Part shown: positions 38,489 to 50,885 of the stretch, in pieces
Layout of the letters: each line of letters starts with the position of its first letter
Numbering within the stretch: the stretch's first letter is position 1
Source: Corynebacterium sp. Marseille-P4321
GTDB lineage: Bacteria; Actinomycetota; Actinomycetes; Mycobacteriales; Mycobacteriaceae
NCBI RefSeq assembly: GCF_903645305.1
Contig: NZ_CAHJXO010000002.1
Location: 124,001-188,000 of the forward strand
DNA length: 64,000 nt
Direction: 5' to 3'
Notes under the pieces: model-generated
Told to the model about the DNA's origin: nothing
Database searches by the model: none
Seen by the model: only the letters and a program-made list of their open reading frames with translations
Position numbers and translations under genes: made by a program

Positions 38489-39825
38489 GGTGCCAGCCTA
38501 GCGCTTATCGACGCCACCGCGCCGACCACCGACGCCACCGCCGAAAGCGCAAGCGCCGGAGCCGCGGTGACCGCGACGTCGCCGGAGGCGAGCACGGCCC
38601 CGGTTGCAGCCACGCCAACGACGCTGCCCACCTGGCGCGCTGTGTTGTACAGCCCGGATGCCGCGCCTGCGTCAGATTCCTCCGCTGCGCCGAGGGTGAG
38701 CGCCGCGTTCGGTGTCCACACGAACGCCCCGCCAATGCCGATCGCCCCCATTACCGCCGCGAACCAGCCAACGCTTGCGTTCGCCTTCATCATCCAGGCG
38801 GCGATCGCGAGGGCGGCCGCCTGCAGCGCGAAGCCCGCCGCACTTAAGGTGGCCGGGCTGCCGTTGTCCGTGAGCCGCCCTGCGAGGGGCGTAAACATCA
38901 GTGCTGCCACCGACAGCGGCATGGCGATCAACCCCGCCGCAGTCGGCGAGGTGCCCGCCACGGTCTGCAGCCAGAACATCAGCGGAATAAACATGCTGGC
39001 GGCCACGAAGCCCATTGTGGAGATGGCGAGCGTGCCCAGCGCGAACCTGCGGTCGCGCAACAACCCCAGCGGGAGGAAGCCCTGGTCTTGGCCGACACGT
39101 GCGCTCGCGACCAGCACGGCAAGAGCACTTAGGCCTACCCCGACGCTAGCGGCGCTACCAAACTGGATGCCATAGACCAGCGTGCCCAGTCCGGCAAATG
39201 ACAGCACCACCGGCAACGCGGCGACGCGGGCTCCCCCACCCGGTAACTTCGGCACCCACACCGCGGCAAACACGAGTGCTACTAATGCAAGCACGGCTTG
39301 CACACCGAACGCCGCACGCCAGCCCCACGCCTGCGCCACAGCGCCGGCGAGCGGCGGCGCCAAAAGGGACGCGATAGAACCGACGATTCCCCACACCGCG
39401 AACGCGCGGCCGGTCTCAGCAAACACCCGCGGGATCAGCGCGAAAGCTTGCGGCAGGAACAGCGCCACCCCAAGGCCTTGCAGGCCGCGGGCGACAACGA
39501 GCCAGGCCAAACTGGGTGCCACCGCAGCCAGAGCCAGCGCCACGGCATAGGCCGCCAGGCCAGCGAGGAACACGCGGCGCTGCCCGAGCGCATCGCCAAC
39601 GCGGCCTGCGGCGGGCATCGGCGCCACCGAGCACAACAGGTACACGCTGGTCAGCCATACCGCGTCGCCGACGTCGAAGGGCAAAAGCGGCGCAACCACG
39701 GGCATAAACCCCTGGTCGAGCAGAAACACGAAGTACCCTGCCGCAAGCGCGGCGAGGGTACTCCAGGGATTAGTTGCGGCCGGCTTCAAATGCGGCGCCC
39801 ACGCGGTAAATGCGCTGGTCTTCAA
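38470..39825 (-). CDS. MFS transporter, DHA2/EmrB-like drug exporter
   Basis: The protein of up to 451 residues has about 14 hydrophobic segments and the family motifs [14 protein letters not shown] in the first helix, [16 protein letters not shown] (motif A) and [19 protein letters not shown] (motif B). The substrate is unknown. The given start is TTG and overlaps gatA by 56 bp. A shorter TTG at 39789 is possible. The 3' end overlaps pfkA by 19 bp, so gatC-gatA-MFS-pfkA-mug form one dense transcription unit. Confidence 0.85.
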   Translation of the reverse strand: MKTSAFTAWAPHLKPAATNPWSTLAALAAGYFVFLLDQGFMPVVAPLLPFDVGDAVWLTSVYLLCSVAPMPAAGRVGDALGQRRVFLAGLAAYAVALALAAVAPSLAWLVVARGLQGLGVALFLPQAFALIPRVFAETGRAFAVWGIVGSIASLLAPPLAGAVAQAWGWRAAFGVQAVLALVALVFAAVWVPKLPGGGARVAALPVVLSFAGLGTLVYGIQFGSAASVGVGLSALAVLVASARVGQDQGFLPLGLLRDRRFALGTLAISTMGFVAASMFIPLMFWLQTVAGTSPTAAGLIAMPLSVAALMFTPLAGRLTDNGSPATLSAAGFALQAAALAIAAWMMKANASVGWFAAVMGAIGIGGAFVWTPNAALTLGAAEESDAGAASGLYNTARQVGSVVGVAATGAVLASGDVAVTAAPALALSAVASVVGAVASISARLAPCDLRH

Positions 39826-41254
39826 ACGCCGGGGCGATGAGCTGCAGGCCGACCGGCAGGCCGGTGTCGCTCGCCTTGCCCGCGGGTACCGACATACCCG
39901 GCAAACCGGCCAGGTTCAGTGGCAGGGTGAACAGGTCGAAGTTGTACATCGCAAGCGGGTCATCGATCTTTTCACCGATGCCGAACGCGGTGGACGGCAC
40001 AGATGGGGCGGCGATGACGTCGCAAAGCTCGAATGCCCTCTGGAAATCTTGAGCGATGAGCGTGCGCACGCGCTGCGCCTGCAGGTAGTACGCGTCGTAG
40101 TAGCCCACCGAAAGCGCGTAGGTGCCCAGGATGATGCGGCGCTTCACCTCTGCGCCGAAGCCCTCACCACGGGACGCGGCCATGACCTCCTCGGCACTGC
40201 GGGTGCCGTCGTCGCCGGCGCGCAGGCCGTAGCGCATGCCGTCGAAACGCGCGAGGTTCGAGGACACCTCGGACATCTGGATGATGTAATAGGCGCCCAT
40301 CACGTCGTCGAAGCTGGGGCAATCCACCTCGACGATCTCTGCGCCCTGGCGCTCAAGCTGCGCGTACGCCTGCTCGATCGCCTCTTTCACGCCTTCCTGC
40401 GTGCCGGGGCGCTCGAACTGCTTCACGCGGCCGATCTTCACGCCGCTCAGGTCGCCGGAGGCACCCTCGCGTGCCGCGTCGGCCACCGCCGGAACGTCGC
40501 GTTCCACACTGGTGGCGTCAAACTCGTCGTGGCCTGCGATGACCTCGTGCAGCAGCGCCGTGTCCAGCACGTTGTTCGCACACGGGCCAACCTGGTCCAG
40601 CGATGAGGCGCACGCGATCACGCCGTAGCGCGACACACCGCCGTACGTCGGCTTCACGCCGACAGTGCCGGTTAGCGACGCGGGCTGGCGGATTGAGCCG
40701 CCCGTGTCGGTGCCGATGCCCAGCGGAGCCTGGCCCGCAGCAAGCGCCGCCGCGGTGCCGCCGCCAGAGCCGCCCGGCACCTTCGTGGTGTCGTGCGGGT
40801 TCTTGGTCACTTTGTACGCGGAGTTCTCCGTCGAGGAGCCCATGGCGAACTCGTCCAGGTTGGTCTTGCCCAAAATCGGGATGCCAGCCGCGCGCAGCTT
40901 CTTCACCACGGTCGCGTCGTAGGGGCTCATGTAGCCCTCCAGCATCTTCGACGCGGCGGTGGTCGGCGCGTCCGTGGTGACCAGGAGGTCCTTCAGCGCA
41001 AGGGGCACGCCAGCCAGCGGGGAGGCAGGTGCCTCGCCGGCTTGCACTTGCTTATCGACGGCATCCGCCGCCGCCAGCGCCTCCTCCGCGCCAACGTGGA
41101 GGAATGCGCCGAGCTCGCCGTCAGTTTCCGCAATGCGGTCCAGGAAGGCCTGCGTGACCTCGCGGGAGGTGGTCTCGCCATCCTGAATCATGCGCGCGAG
41201 CTCGTGGGCTGGCTTGGACACCAGTCCTTCGGTGGGAAGCGTGTAGTCGGTCAT
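39770..41254 (-). CDS. gatA: Aspartyl/glutamyl-tRNA amidotransferase subunit A
   Basis: GatA releases ammonia from glutamine for the amidation of Glu-tRNA(Gln). The 494-residue amidase-signature protein has catalytic Lys in [10 protein letters not shown], the Ser-rich [17 protein letters not shown] and nucleophilic Ser in [13 protein letters not shown]. The ATG has a tight junction with gatC, 6 bp apart. A GCTTATCGACG copy is read as VDK. Confidence 0.97.
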   Translation of the reverse strand: MTDYTLPTEGLVSKPAHELARMIQDGETTSREVTQAFLDRIAETDGELGAFLHVGAEEALAAADAVDKQVQAGEAPASPLAGVPLALKDLLVTTDAPTTAASKMLEGYMSPYDATVVKKLRAAGIPILGKTNLDEFAMGSSTENSAYKVTKNPHDTTKVPGGSGGGTAAALAAGQAPLGIGTDTGGSIRQPASLTGTVGVKPTYGGVSRYGVIACASSLDQVGPCANNVLDTALLHEVIAGHDEFDATSVERDVPAVADAAREGASGDLSGVKIGRVKQFERPGTQEGVKEAIEQAYAQLERQGAEIVEVDCPSFDDVMGAYYIIQMSEVSSNLARFDGMRYGLRAGDDGTRSAEEVMAASRGEGFGAEVKRRIILGTYALSVGYYDAYYLQAQRVRTLIAQDFQRAFELCDVIAAPSVPSTAFGIGEKIDDPLAMYNFDLFTLPLNLAGLPGMSVPAGKASDTGLPVGLQLIAPAFEDQRIYRVGAAFEAGRN

Positions 41255-41260
41255 TGTCCT

Positions 41261-41560
41261 TTACTCTCCCTCTCCAAGAATCTGCGGGACCACGAAGCGA
41301 TCGTCCTCCACCGCCGGGGCCTGGTCGAGCGCCTCGGCCTGGGTGAGCGTGTCTTTCTTCACGTCGGCGCGCATCTCCGCCTCGACGGAGTGCGGGTGGC
41401 TCATCGGTGTCACGCCTTCGGTGTCTACGCTTTGGACCTTCGACACCGCATCAATGATCGTGTCCAGCTGCGTCGCGATATCGTCCAGTTCCTCGTCCTT
41501 GAGCGCGATGCGCGCAAGGCGAGCGATCCGCGACACCTCGTCGCGAGAAAACTCAGCCAC
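41261..41560 (-). CDS. gatC: Aspartyl/glutamyl-tRNA amidotransferase subunit C
   Basis: GatC holds GatA and GatB together. The 99-residue protein has the normal length and pattern (SRDEVSRIARLARIAL, QLDTIIDAVSKVQSVDTEGVTPMSHP, VVPQILGEGE). The GTG at 41560 is chosen because family members begin close to FSRDEV. Upstream in-frame residues are not conserved in kind. Confidence 0.93.
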   Translation of the reverse strand: MAEFSRDEVSRIARLARIALKDEELDDIATQLDTIIDAVSKVQSVDTEGVTPMSHPHSVEAEMRADVKKDTLTQAEALDQAPAVEDDRFVVPQILGEGE

Positions 41561-41656
41561 TTTCGTTTCCCAACCTTTCAGCGTGGTTTCATTCGACGCG
41601 CTACATCTTACGTCACCCACGCCACGCCACTCGGCGGGAGGTTGACCACCCCCTGC

Positions 41657-41662
41657 TATAAA
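41657..41662 (+). promoter_or_regulatory. -10-like TATAAA for the ACT-domain gene
   Basis: TATAAA ends 6 bp before the A of the ATG at 41669, which places the transcription start at or next to the start codon. GAGG lies only 3 bp from the ATG, too close for a normal ribosome site, so a leaderless message is plausible. Confidence 0.45.
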
Positions 41663-41668
41663 AGAGGT

Positions 41669-44434
<2,766 letters not shown>

Positions 44435-45169
44435 CTATTCGGCGTACAGCGCGTACACGCGAGAGGTAATGCTCGGAGCGTCGAGAACATTCGCCGGACC
44501 AACCACAATCACGGCGCCTGTGGCGGGCAGTTCCTCCAGCTTGTCCATCACCTCTACCTGGTAAATGTTCTGCTCGAGGACGTAGAGCTCGCCGTAAAGG
44601 AAGCCAGACTCTGCGGCAACGGTGCCCGGGTCGGTGTCAAGCGTCTCGTGCCCGATCGCAGTGACTTTCCGATCCTCCACGAGGTAGTGCAGGGCGTCGA
44701 GCGTCCATCCAGGGGTGTGCTGCACACCGGCATCGTCGAGGTTCACAAACGCGTCCGGGTCCTCCCACCGCCGGGACCATCCAGACGCAAATGCGACAAA
44801 GCTGCCTGCGGGGATCTCGCCGTGTTCGGCCTCGTAGGCACGAATGTCATCGGCGGTTACACCGAAGTCCGGGTTCGCCTCCACCTTGTCCTCGAAGTGC
44901 AGCACGTACAACGGCAAGATGAGCTCGTCGACCCCAATGTCGGAGACCACGCGCTTGCCGTCGGCGAAGTGACCGGGTGCGTCGATATGCGTCCCGTACG
45001 GGGTGGGAAGCGTGTACTCCTTCGCCCAGAACCGATCCTTCTCAATCGTGGTTACCGTCCTCTCGCGCATTGCATCAAACGCAGCGAACCTCGGGATACC
45101 GGGGTGCAGTTGGTGCGTGAGGTCCACTCGCTTCGCGCCGAGGACGAGCTGCTGGAACTGCGTTGCCAT
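44435..45169 (-). CDS. Cyclase family protein (kynurenine-formamidase-like metal hydrolase)
   Basis: The 244-residue protein has the cyclase signature HIDAPGHF in YGTHIDAPGHFADG, which provides the metal-binding His and Asp residues, and IGHETLDTD in the C-terminal half. Family members hydrolyse formylkynurenine, isatin or polyketide-like amides. No kynurenine gene is nearby, so the substrate is open. GAAAGG lies upstream of the ATG at an unusually long 12-13 bp. Confidence 0.85.
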   Translation of the reverse strand: MATQFQQLVLGAKRVDLTHQLHPGIPRFAAFDAMRERTVTTIEKDRFWAKEYTLPTPYGTHIDAPGHFADGKRVVSDIGVDELILPLYVLHFEDKVEANPDFGVTADDIRAYEAEHGEIPAGSFVAFASGWSRRWEDPDAFVNLDDAGVQHTPGWTLDALHYLVEDRKVTAIGHETLDTDPGTVAAESGFLYGELYVLEQNIYQVEVMDKLEELPATGAVIVVGPANVLDAPSITSRVYALYAE

Positions 45170-45282
45170 TGAGTTTCACAAACCTTTCGTTCTATGGAAA
45201 ATGAACTACTCTGACTATTCGCCCCGGGTGGCTCAGCGAGCAAGCTTTGTATTCACTCGACCGCAGCCGCGTCGGCGGGCGT

Positions 45283-45288
45283 TATACA
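45283..45288 (+). promoter_or_regulatory. -10-like TATACA for the exonuclease gene
   Basis: TATACA ends 9 bp before the ATG at 45298, and the stretch between them has no ribosome site. Transcription would start within a few bases of the ATG. Confidence 0.4.
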
Positions 45289-45297
45289 GTTACACCC

Positions 45298-45969
45298 ATG
45301 GCTACTTTCGACGCCTCGCGCATGCTCTCGTTCGACTTGGAAACCACCTCGGCGAACCCGTTTGAGGCGCGCATTGTCACCTCTGCGCTTGTGCGTATCG
45401 ACGAAAACGGCGCAAGCGCCTCCGAGCAGCTCGCGGACCCCGGCGTGGAGATCCCCGAGGCTGCCGCGAACGTGCACGGCATCACCACCGAGAAGGCGCG
45501 GGCCGAAGGCCAGCCGCACGAGGATGTGCTGCGCGAGACAGTCGAGGCGATCAAGAAAGGCTGGGAAGACGGCTACACACTCATCGTGTTTAACGCGGCC
45601 TACGACCTCACAGTGTTGCGCCAACTCACGGGCGATTTCACGGTGACCGGGCCGGTGTACGACCCGTTCGTGGTGGACAAGGCGCGCGACCGTTACCGCA
45701 AGGGCAAGCGCAACCTGGGCGCAATGTGCGAGCACTACGGGGTGCGCATCGACAACGCGCACGAGGCCACCGCGGACGCGTACGCCGCCGCCCGCATCGC
45801 GTGGAAGCAGGTGCGCGTGTGGCCGGAGCTCACCCAGATGGATCCCGGCGACCTGATGGAGTACCAGGCCGTGGAGTACTACCGCATGCAGTCCGAGTTC
45901 CGCACCTACCTGGAATCCCGCGGCCGCGAAGTTGGCGACATGCGCCTCGGCTGGCCGATGCAGGGCTAG
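45298..45969 (+). CDS. DnaQ-like exonuclease domain protein
   Basis: The 223-residue protein is a DEDDh exonuclease: ExoI MLSFDLETTSANP, ExoII LIVFNAAYDLTVL and ExoIII HEATADAYAAARIAW with His and Asp. It has an extra C-terminal stretch of about 60 residues (QAVEYYRMQSEFRTYLESRG). It is a second stand-alone exonuclease of this window and its substrate is unknown. The ATG is the first with family similarity. Its stop overlaps the convergent MetE-like gene by 4 bp. Confidence 0.88.
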   Translation: MATFDASRMLSFDLETTSANPFEARIVTSALVRIDENGASASEQLADPGVEIPEAAANVHGITTEKARAEGQPHEDVLRETVEAIKKGWEDGYTLIVFNAAYDLTVLRQLTGDFTVTGPVYDPFVVDKARDRYRKGKRNLGAMCEHYGVRIDNAHEATADAYAAARIAWKQVRVWPELTQMDPGDLMEYQAVEYYRMQSEFRTYLESRGREVGDMRLGWPMQG

Positions 45970-46799
45970 CGCAGCGCTTCTGCCATCTCCCGTGCGGCGC
46001 GGTAGTTCGCGGCGGTTTCGAGTAGCGTTGCGCCGTGCCCCGCATAGACATCGATGGCCGCCTCATTCGGGTCGATTTGCAGCTCATCGAAAACGCGCCA
46101 CAACGCTTTCGGCTCCATTGTCGGGATGGCAACTCGCACTCCGCGCTCGAGCAATGCCGCGAAGTCGTCGGTTGCGCTTGGGGTCGCGGTGCACCACGCG
46201 GAGCCGTCGATAAGCACTGGCGCATTGAGCAGGAACTCCCCGAAGCGCGCCAGGCGCTCCCACGGCTCGCGGATCGCGGGGATGGATTCGTAGTCCGTCA
46301 CCCCAATCAAGGTTCCAGACATAACTTCTGCGAGTCGCGGCTCGTCGAGTTGCAGCACGGTTGCGCCAAAGCGCTTCTCGACGTCCTCCCGGTGCGCCAC
46401 CACCGCCCCCTCGAGCGCCTCAGTGATGTCCCGTAGCGCGCCGGGATCCGTGATGATGCGGTGCCCGTTCGGCATCTCGATCTCCGCCGCGAGCGTCCAC
46501 GGGCCAACCAGCTGCACCTTCACCCGGTCGACGCGCCCGTGCCACAGTTCTTCCAGCCTGTCGAGGTCGCGCGCCATCAGATCCGCATCCGCCCGCTTGC
46601 GCGGCGCGACACGCCAACCCCGCGGGCCGCGGCCGACCGGGATGTCGAGCAGCGCCGCCGTGCGTCCAACCGCGTCGTAGCCCAACCCGCGCTCCGGCAG
46701 CTGCGGGATGTGCGGCAGCGCAGTCTCGCTCAGCACGACATCCGCTGCCTGCGCCAGGTCCGTGCCCGGCAATGGCCCCAGCCCGAACGCCTCAGCCAC
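45966..46799 (-). CDS. MetE C-terminal-domain-like protein, zinc ligands not evident
   Basis: The 277-residue protein resembles the catalytic barrel of cobalamin-independent methionine synthase (GLGPLPGTD at the start, KVQLVGPWTLA, VLQLDEPRLAEVMSG, IDPNEAAIDVYAG). In true MetE the zinc is held by an H-x-C pair, a Glu and a late Cys. Here the H-x-C region reads SAWC and no late Cys is visible, so methyl transfer from methyltetrahydrofolate is doubtful. It may be one of the single-domain actinobacterial relatives of unknown role. The start is GTG and overlaps the upstream PH-like gene by 8 bp. Confidence 0.75.
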   Translation of the reverse strand: MAEAFGLGPLPGTDLAQAADVVLSETALPHIPQLPERGLGYDAVGRTAALLDIPVGRGPRGWRVAPRKRADADLMARDLDRLEELWHGRVDRVKVQLVGPWTLAAEIEMPNGHRIITDPGALRDITEALEGAVVAHREDVEKRFGATVLQLDEPRLAEVMSGTLIGVTDYESIPAIREPWERLARFGEFLLNAPVLIDGSAWCTATPSATDDFAALLERGVRVAIPTMEPKALWRVFDELQIDPNEAAIDVYAGHGATLLETAANYRAAREMAEALR

Positions 46800-47289
46800 G
46801 CCGTTTCCTGCCCAACATCGGTTTGACTGTTTCGACGAAGGCCTCCGCGTCCATCACCTTGGCACCGACGCCAACCTTCACCGTGCGGCCGTCGCGAAGC
46901 TTCAGCACCACCGCCTTGCTCGACTGGTTCGCGTCGACGACAGAAACCCCGCCCTCCATCGTCGAGCCCCACGGGCGTGAGATGCGCTCAGCCTCGGCAA
47001 GCTCCTCTACCGCGATGTGTTTTACGTCGCGAAGCGCCACCACATCCTGCGGCCGTGGGAAGGCGCCGAAGTGCAGCCCGTCGTTGTCCACCATCATGAA
47101 AGTGCCCAGGCGGTGGATCATGTTGATCACCATCGCCGCAACGGGCATGAGCGCGATGCCGACCCACGTGTTCAGCGTTTGTGTGGCCATGGCCGCCAGC
47201 ACGCCTAGCACCGCAGCGACCATCACACCGATCAGCGCAAACCGCCACTTCGGCGCCAGTGGGTTCGCCCAAACCAAATGCTCGTTCAC
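46792..47289 (-). CDS. Membrane protein with PH-like domain, unknown
   Basis: The 165-residue protein has two hydrophobic segments (about residues 18-57: FALIGVMVAAVLGVLAAMA and WVGIALMPVAAMVINMI) followed by a PH-like beta domain (FMMVDNDGLHFGAFPRPQDVVALRDVKHIAVEEL). It is similar in plan to the PH protein upstream of ilvD. It is coupled to the MetE-like gene, and mnmA lies upstream by 35 bp on the same strand. Confidence 0.78.
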   Translation of the reverse strand: MNEHLVWANPLAPKWRFALIGVMVAAVLGVLAAMATQTLNTWVGIALMPVAAMVINMIHRLGTFMMVDNDGLHFGAFPRPQDVVALRDVKHIAVEELAEAERISRPWGSTMEGGVSVVDANQSSKAVVLKLRDGRTVKVGVGAKVMDAEAFVETVKPMLGRKRRG

Positions 47290-47324
47290 GGCTGCGATAT
47301 TACCTAGCCGTCTACCCCAGCCGT

Positions 47325-48404
47325 CTACGCTGTGCCGCAGATCGTGCCTGAGCCAAGCACGATATCGCCTAGCCCATCCGGGTCCGGCAGGTACAGCACC
47401 GCCGCCTGCCCGCGCGCCACACCCTCGAGCGGTTCATCGAGCGCGAGCGTCATCTCGTCGCCCGCGATCCGCGCGGTGCACGGCACAACTCCGCCGTGCG
47501 CACGGATCTGTACGTTCGCCTCGAACTCTCCATTCATCGCCGGGTGCAGGCGCTTCAACCGGTCCGCGGTGATCTCCGTGACCTTGAGCGCCTCGCGCGG
47601 CCCGACGGTCACCGTGCCCGTCGCCGCGTCCACGTCGGTGACGTAGCGGGGCTTGCCGTCCGCCGCCGGCACTCGAATATTCAGTCCTTTGCGCTGCCCG
47701 ATCGTGTACTGGAACGCGCCGTCGTGCTCTTTCAGCTCGTTGCCTTGCTTATCGACGATCATCCCCGGCCTCATCCCAATCGAACGCCCCAGAAAGGCCT
47801 GCGTGTTCCCGTCCGGGATGAAGCAGATGTCGTAGGAGTCCGGCTTCGAGGCAGTGGAAAACCCGTGGCGCGCAGCCTCCTCGCGGATCTGTGGCTTTTC
47901 GGTGTCGCCCACCGGGAAGATGCACCGGTCGAGTTCGTCGCGCGTGAGCACACCGAGGACGTAGGACTGGTCTTTCAGTGGGTCAGTGCTGCGGCGGAGG
48001 TTGCCGTCACCGTCGATAATTGCGTAGTGCCCAGTTGCGATCGCGTCGAAGCCGAGGGTGACCGCACGGTCGAGCAACGCCGCGAACTTGATCTTCTCGT
48101 TGCAGCGCAGGCACGGGTTTGGGGTTTCGCCGCGGGCGTAGGAATCGACGAAATCGTCGATCACGTCCTCTTTGAACCTGTCGGAGAAGTCCCACACGTA
48201 AAACGGGATGCCCAGGTGGTCGCACACGCGACGCGCGTCGGCAGAATCTTCCAGCGAGCAGCAGCCCCGGGCGGATTCGCGGGTCTGCTGCGCATCTTTG
48301 CTTAAGGCGAGGTGCACACCGACGACGTCGTGGCCCGCCTCAACCAGGCGCGCCGCGGCGACTGAAGAGTCGACTCCCCCACTCATTGCCGCAAGTACTC
48401 GCAT
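47325..48404 (-). CDS. mnmA: tRNA-specific 2-thiouridylase
   Basis: It thiolates U34 of tRNA-Glu, tRNA-Gln and tRNA-Lys. The 359-residue protein has the PP-loop [13 protein letters not shown], catalytic Cys in [12 protein letters not shown], the second Cys in [11 protein letters not shown], and the C-terminal beta-barrel ([18 protein letters not shown]). The ATG at 48404 ([10 protein letters not shown]) is chosen. The sulfur is normally supplied by a cysteine desulfurase such as the one encoded at 52800-53903. Confidence 0.96.
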   Translation of the reverse strand: MRVLAAMSGGVDSSVAAARLVEAGHDVVGVHLALSKDAQQTRESARGCCSLEDSADARRVCDHLGIPFYVWDFSDRFKEDVIDDFVDSYARGETPNPCLRCNEKIKFAALLDRAVTLGFDAIATGHYAIIDGDGNLRRSTDPLKDQSYVLGVLTRDELDRCIFPVGDTEKPQIREEAARHGFSTASKPDSYDICFIPDGNTQAFLGRSIGMRPGMIVDKQGNELKEHDGAFQYTIGQRKGLNIRVPAADGKPRYVTDVDAATGTVTVGPREALKVTEITADRLKRLHPAMNGEFEANVQIRAHGGVVPCTARIAGDEMTLALDEPLEGVARGQAAVLYLPDPDGLGDIVLGSGTICGTA

Positions 48405-48553
48405 GTCGCGGCAGTGTAGTCCCGTGAAGGCGAAAGGTGAAACGTTCCGCCACATGGGTGGTAATGGCTCTGCCGCGCCTCTGACCCCGGCACGCTTGAG
48501 CAGATGCTGACCGCAGTAAGGCAGCGGGCCACCGAGTGCAGCCCCCTAGCCGA

Positions 48554-48570
48554 ATACCCCCCTGGGGTAT
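48554..48570. promoter_or_regulatory. CsoR-type copper operator
   Basis: ATACCCC-CCT-GGGGTAT is a near-perfect palindrome of the type bound by the copper sensor CsoR in actinobacteria. It lies about 110 bp upstream of the CopB-type ATPase gene, next to a probable promoter. No csoR gene is adjacent, so control would be in trans. Confidence 0.75.
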
Positions 48571-48678
48571 AGCATGAGGAGTCGTGTCAGTAGCGGTGTT
48601 TTGATCTTGCGAATTACGACCCCGTCACGGCCAAACCGATCACAGATATGGACTGCATCTTTAGAAAGGCACCCCTTA

Positions 48679-50853
48679 ATGAACGACCCCCACTCCCACT
48701 CCGGCGCCGGAACCGCCGAACACACCGGTCACGGTGACCACGGTGACCACGGTGACCACACCGGTCACGACGGTCACGACGGCCACGGTGACCACGGCGG
48801 TCACGGCGGCCACGGTGACCACGGCGGCCACGGTGACCACGGCGGCCACAGCGGTCACGGCGGTCACGGTGACCACGTGGGCCAGTTCCGCCGCCTGTTC
48901 TGGATCATGCTTGTCCTCGCGGTTCCGGTCGTCGGGTTTAACGAGACCTTCGCTCACCTCATTGGCTACCAGTTGCCCAATGCGGAATGGGTCCGGTGGA
49001 TCTCACCGCTTCTGGGCACCGTCATATACTTCTGGGGAGGCTGGCCGTTTTTGACGGGGGCGGTCTCCGAAATCCGCTCCCGCAAGCCCGGCATGATGTT
49101 GCTCATCGCATTAGCGATCACGGTAGCCTTCCTCGCCTCCTGGGGCGCGACGCTGCGCCTTCTGGACAGCGAGCTGAACTTCTGGTGGGAACTGGCGCTA
49201 CTGGTTGTCATTATGTTGCTGGGGCACTGGATCGAGATGCGCTCCCTCGCGCAGACCACCTCCGCCTTGGATTCCCTCGCAGCGCTGTTGCCTGACGAGG
49301 CCGAAAAGGTCGACGGTAACGATGTTGTCAAGGTCACGCCGGACGAGCTAGAGGTTGGCGATGTAGTGATTGTCAGACCCGGGGCCTCGGTACCTGCGGA
49401 CGGTAAAATCGTCGACGGCAGCGCGAGCATGGACGAGTCGATGATCACAGGCGAGTCGAAAACAGTGCGCCGAAGCGAAGGCGACCAAGTCGTGGCAGGG
49501 ACCATTGCGACCGACTCCGGGTTGCGCGTTGAGGTCACCTCTACAGGCGGGGACACCACTTTGGCCGGTATCCAAAAACTGGTGTCGGACGCCCAGGGCT
49601 CCTCATCCCGCGCGCAGCGTCTTGCGGATAAGGCTGCTGCCTTGCTGTTCTGGTTCACTCTTGGCGCAGCCATCGTGACCGCCGTGGTGTGGACGCTGCT
49701 CGGCGTACCAGAAGATGCGGTCGTGCGAACGATCACGGTGCTCGTCATTGCTTGCCCGCACGCGCTCGGCCTCGCGATCCCGCTTGTCGTCTCCATCGCC
49801 ACCGAGCGCGCCGCCCGCGGCGGGGTGCTCATCAAGGACAGGCTCGCACTGGAATCAATGCGCAACGTCGACGCTGTGCTTTTCGACAAGACCGGCACCC
49901 TCACCAAAGGCGAGCCCACCGTCACCGCGGTCGAGCCGGTTGGCGGGCGCGGCGCAGACGACGTGCTGGTCTTGGCTGCGGCCGCAGAGGCTGACAGCGA
50001 GCACCCCTTGGCCCGAGCCATCACCGGAGCTGCTCAGGCCCGTGACCTGTCCGTGCCGGAGGCCACCGATTTCTCCTCGTCCCCGGCGGTGGGTGTGAAG
50101 GCGACCGTCGACGGCGAGGTGATTGAGGTCGGTGGTCCGTACCTGCTCGACCAGCATTCCGCCGATGAGCTCCCGGTGGCCGACCAGTGGCGCGAGGAGG
50201 GCGCGATCATCCTGCACGTGCTTGCCGACGGCAACGTGATTGGCGCGCTGCGGCTTGCTGACGAGATCCGCCCGGAGTCCCGCGACGCTATCGACGCTTT
50301 GCACACTGCCGGCACCCAGGTTGTGATGATTACCGGCGACGCGCAGGCCGTCGCGGACACCGTGGCCAACGAACTGGGCATTGATCGTGTCTTCTCGGGA
50401 GTGCGGCCCGAGGACAAGGCCGAGAAGGTGAAGGAACTTCAGGGCGAGGGCCGCAAGGTCGCCATGGTCGGCGACGGCGTCAATGACGCCCCTGCGCTGG
50501 CCCAGGCCGATGTCGGCATCGCGATTGGTGCCGGCACCGACGTGGCGATCGGCTCGGCAGAGGTCATCCTGGCGAGTTCCGACCCGCGGTCAGTCCTCTC
50601 GGTCATCGAGCTTTCCCGGGCGAGCTACCGAAAGATGAAGCAAAACCTATGGTGGGCGGCCGGCTACAACCTGGTGGCTGTGCCACTGGCCGCTGGCGTC
50701 CTCGCTCCGATCGGGGTCGTCATGCCAATGAGCGTTGGCGCGATTTTGATGTCGGCCTCGACCGTCATCGTCGCACTCAATGCGCAGCTGCTCCGTCGTC
50801 TCGACCTGAGCCCGGAAAGCAGCACCAACCGGATGCTTGGCCGCTCTGAGTAA
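48679..50853 (+). CDS. CopB-type heavy-metal P-type ATPase with a His-Gly-Asp repeat N-terminus
   Basis: The 724-residue pump should export copper or a related metal. Residues 5-66 are a His-rich repeat (GDHGDH, GHGGHGDHGG). The ATPase core has TGES in MITGESKTV, the metal-binding CPH in VIACPHALGLAIP (typical of the P1B-3 or CopB group), the phosphorylated Asp in DKTGTLTKGEPT and hinge GDGVNDAPALAQADVG. Membrane helices lie before, between and after these. The ATG has AAAGG 9 bp upstream. A CsoR-like operator precedes the gene. No copZ, csoR or oxidase gene is next to it. Confidence 0.93.
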   Translation: MNDPHSHSGAGTAEHTGHGDHGDHGDHTGHDGHDGHGDHGGHGGHGDHGGHGDHGGHSGHGGHGDHVGQFRRLFWIMLVLAVPVVGFNETFAHLIGYQLPNAEWVRWISPLLGTVIYFWGGWPFLTGAVSEIRSRKPGMMLLIALAITVAFLASWGATLRLLDSELNFWWELALLVVIMLLGHWIEMRSLAQTTSALDSLAALLPDEAEKVDGNDVVKVTPDELEVGDVVIVRPGASVPADGKIVDGSASMDESMITGESKTVRRSEGDQVVAGTIATDSGLRVEVTSTGGDTTLAGIQKLVSDAQGSSSRAQRLADKAAALLFWFTLGAAIVTAVVWTLLGVPEDAVVRTITVLVIACPHALGLAIPLVVSIATERAARGGVLIKDRLALESMRNVDAVLFDKTGTLTKGEPTVTAVEPVGGRGADDVLVLAAAAEADSEHPLARAITGAAQARDLSVPEATDFSSSPAVGVKATVDGEVIEVGGPYLLDQHSADELPVADQWREEGAIILHVLADGNVIGALRLADEIRPESRDAIDALHTAGTQVVMITGDAQAVADTVANELGIDRVFSGVRPEDKAEKVKELQGEGRKVAMVGDGVNDAPALAQADVGIAIGAGTDVAIGSAEVILASSDPRSVLSVIELSRASYRKMKQNLWWAAGYNLVAVPLAAGVLAPIGVVMPMSVGAILMSASTVIVALNAQLLRRLDLSPESSTNRMLGRSE
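48700..48876 (+). repeat. In-frame repeat coding for the His-rich metal-binding tail
   Basis: The 9-bp unit GGTGACCAC (Gly-Asp-His) and its relatives GGCGGTCAC and GGCGGCCAC are repeated about 17 times. Lengths stay multiples of three, so the array can expand or contract without loss of frame. Confidence 0.9.
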
Positions 50854-50885
50854 CCCGGCAGAGCCTGCGGCAGCAGGCTGGGCGG

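Noticed and set aside
44988..45002. CCCGTACGGGG resembling the tRNA-Glu 3' end as an att site
   Set aside because: Only about 11 bp match. It lies inside the cyclase gene with no composition change around it.
48405..48553. A transposon remnant upstream of the copper pump
   Set aside because: No inverted repeats, target duplication or transposase fragment could be seen.
48700..48876. Short regular repeats that could be taken for a CRISPR array
   Set aside because: There are no unique spacers. The repeats are 9-bp codon units in frame with the CopB-type pump. I saw no CRISPR array or cas gene in the window.
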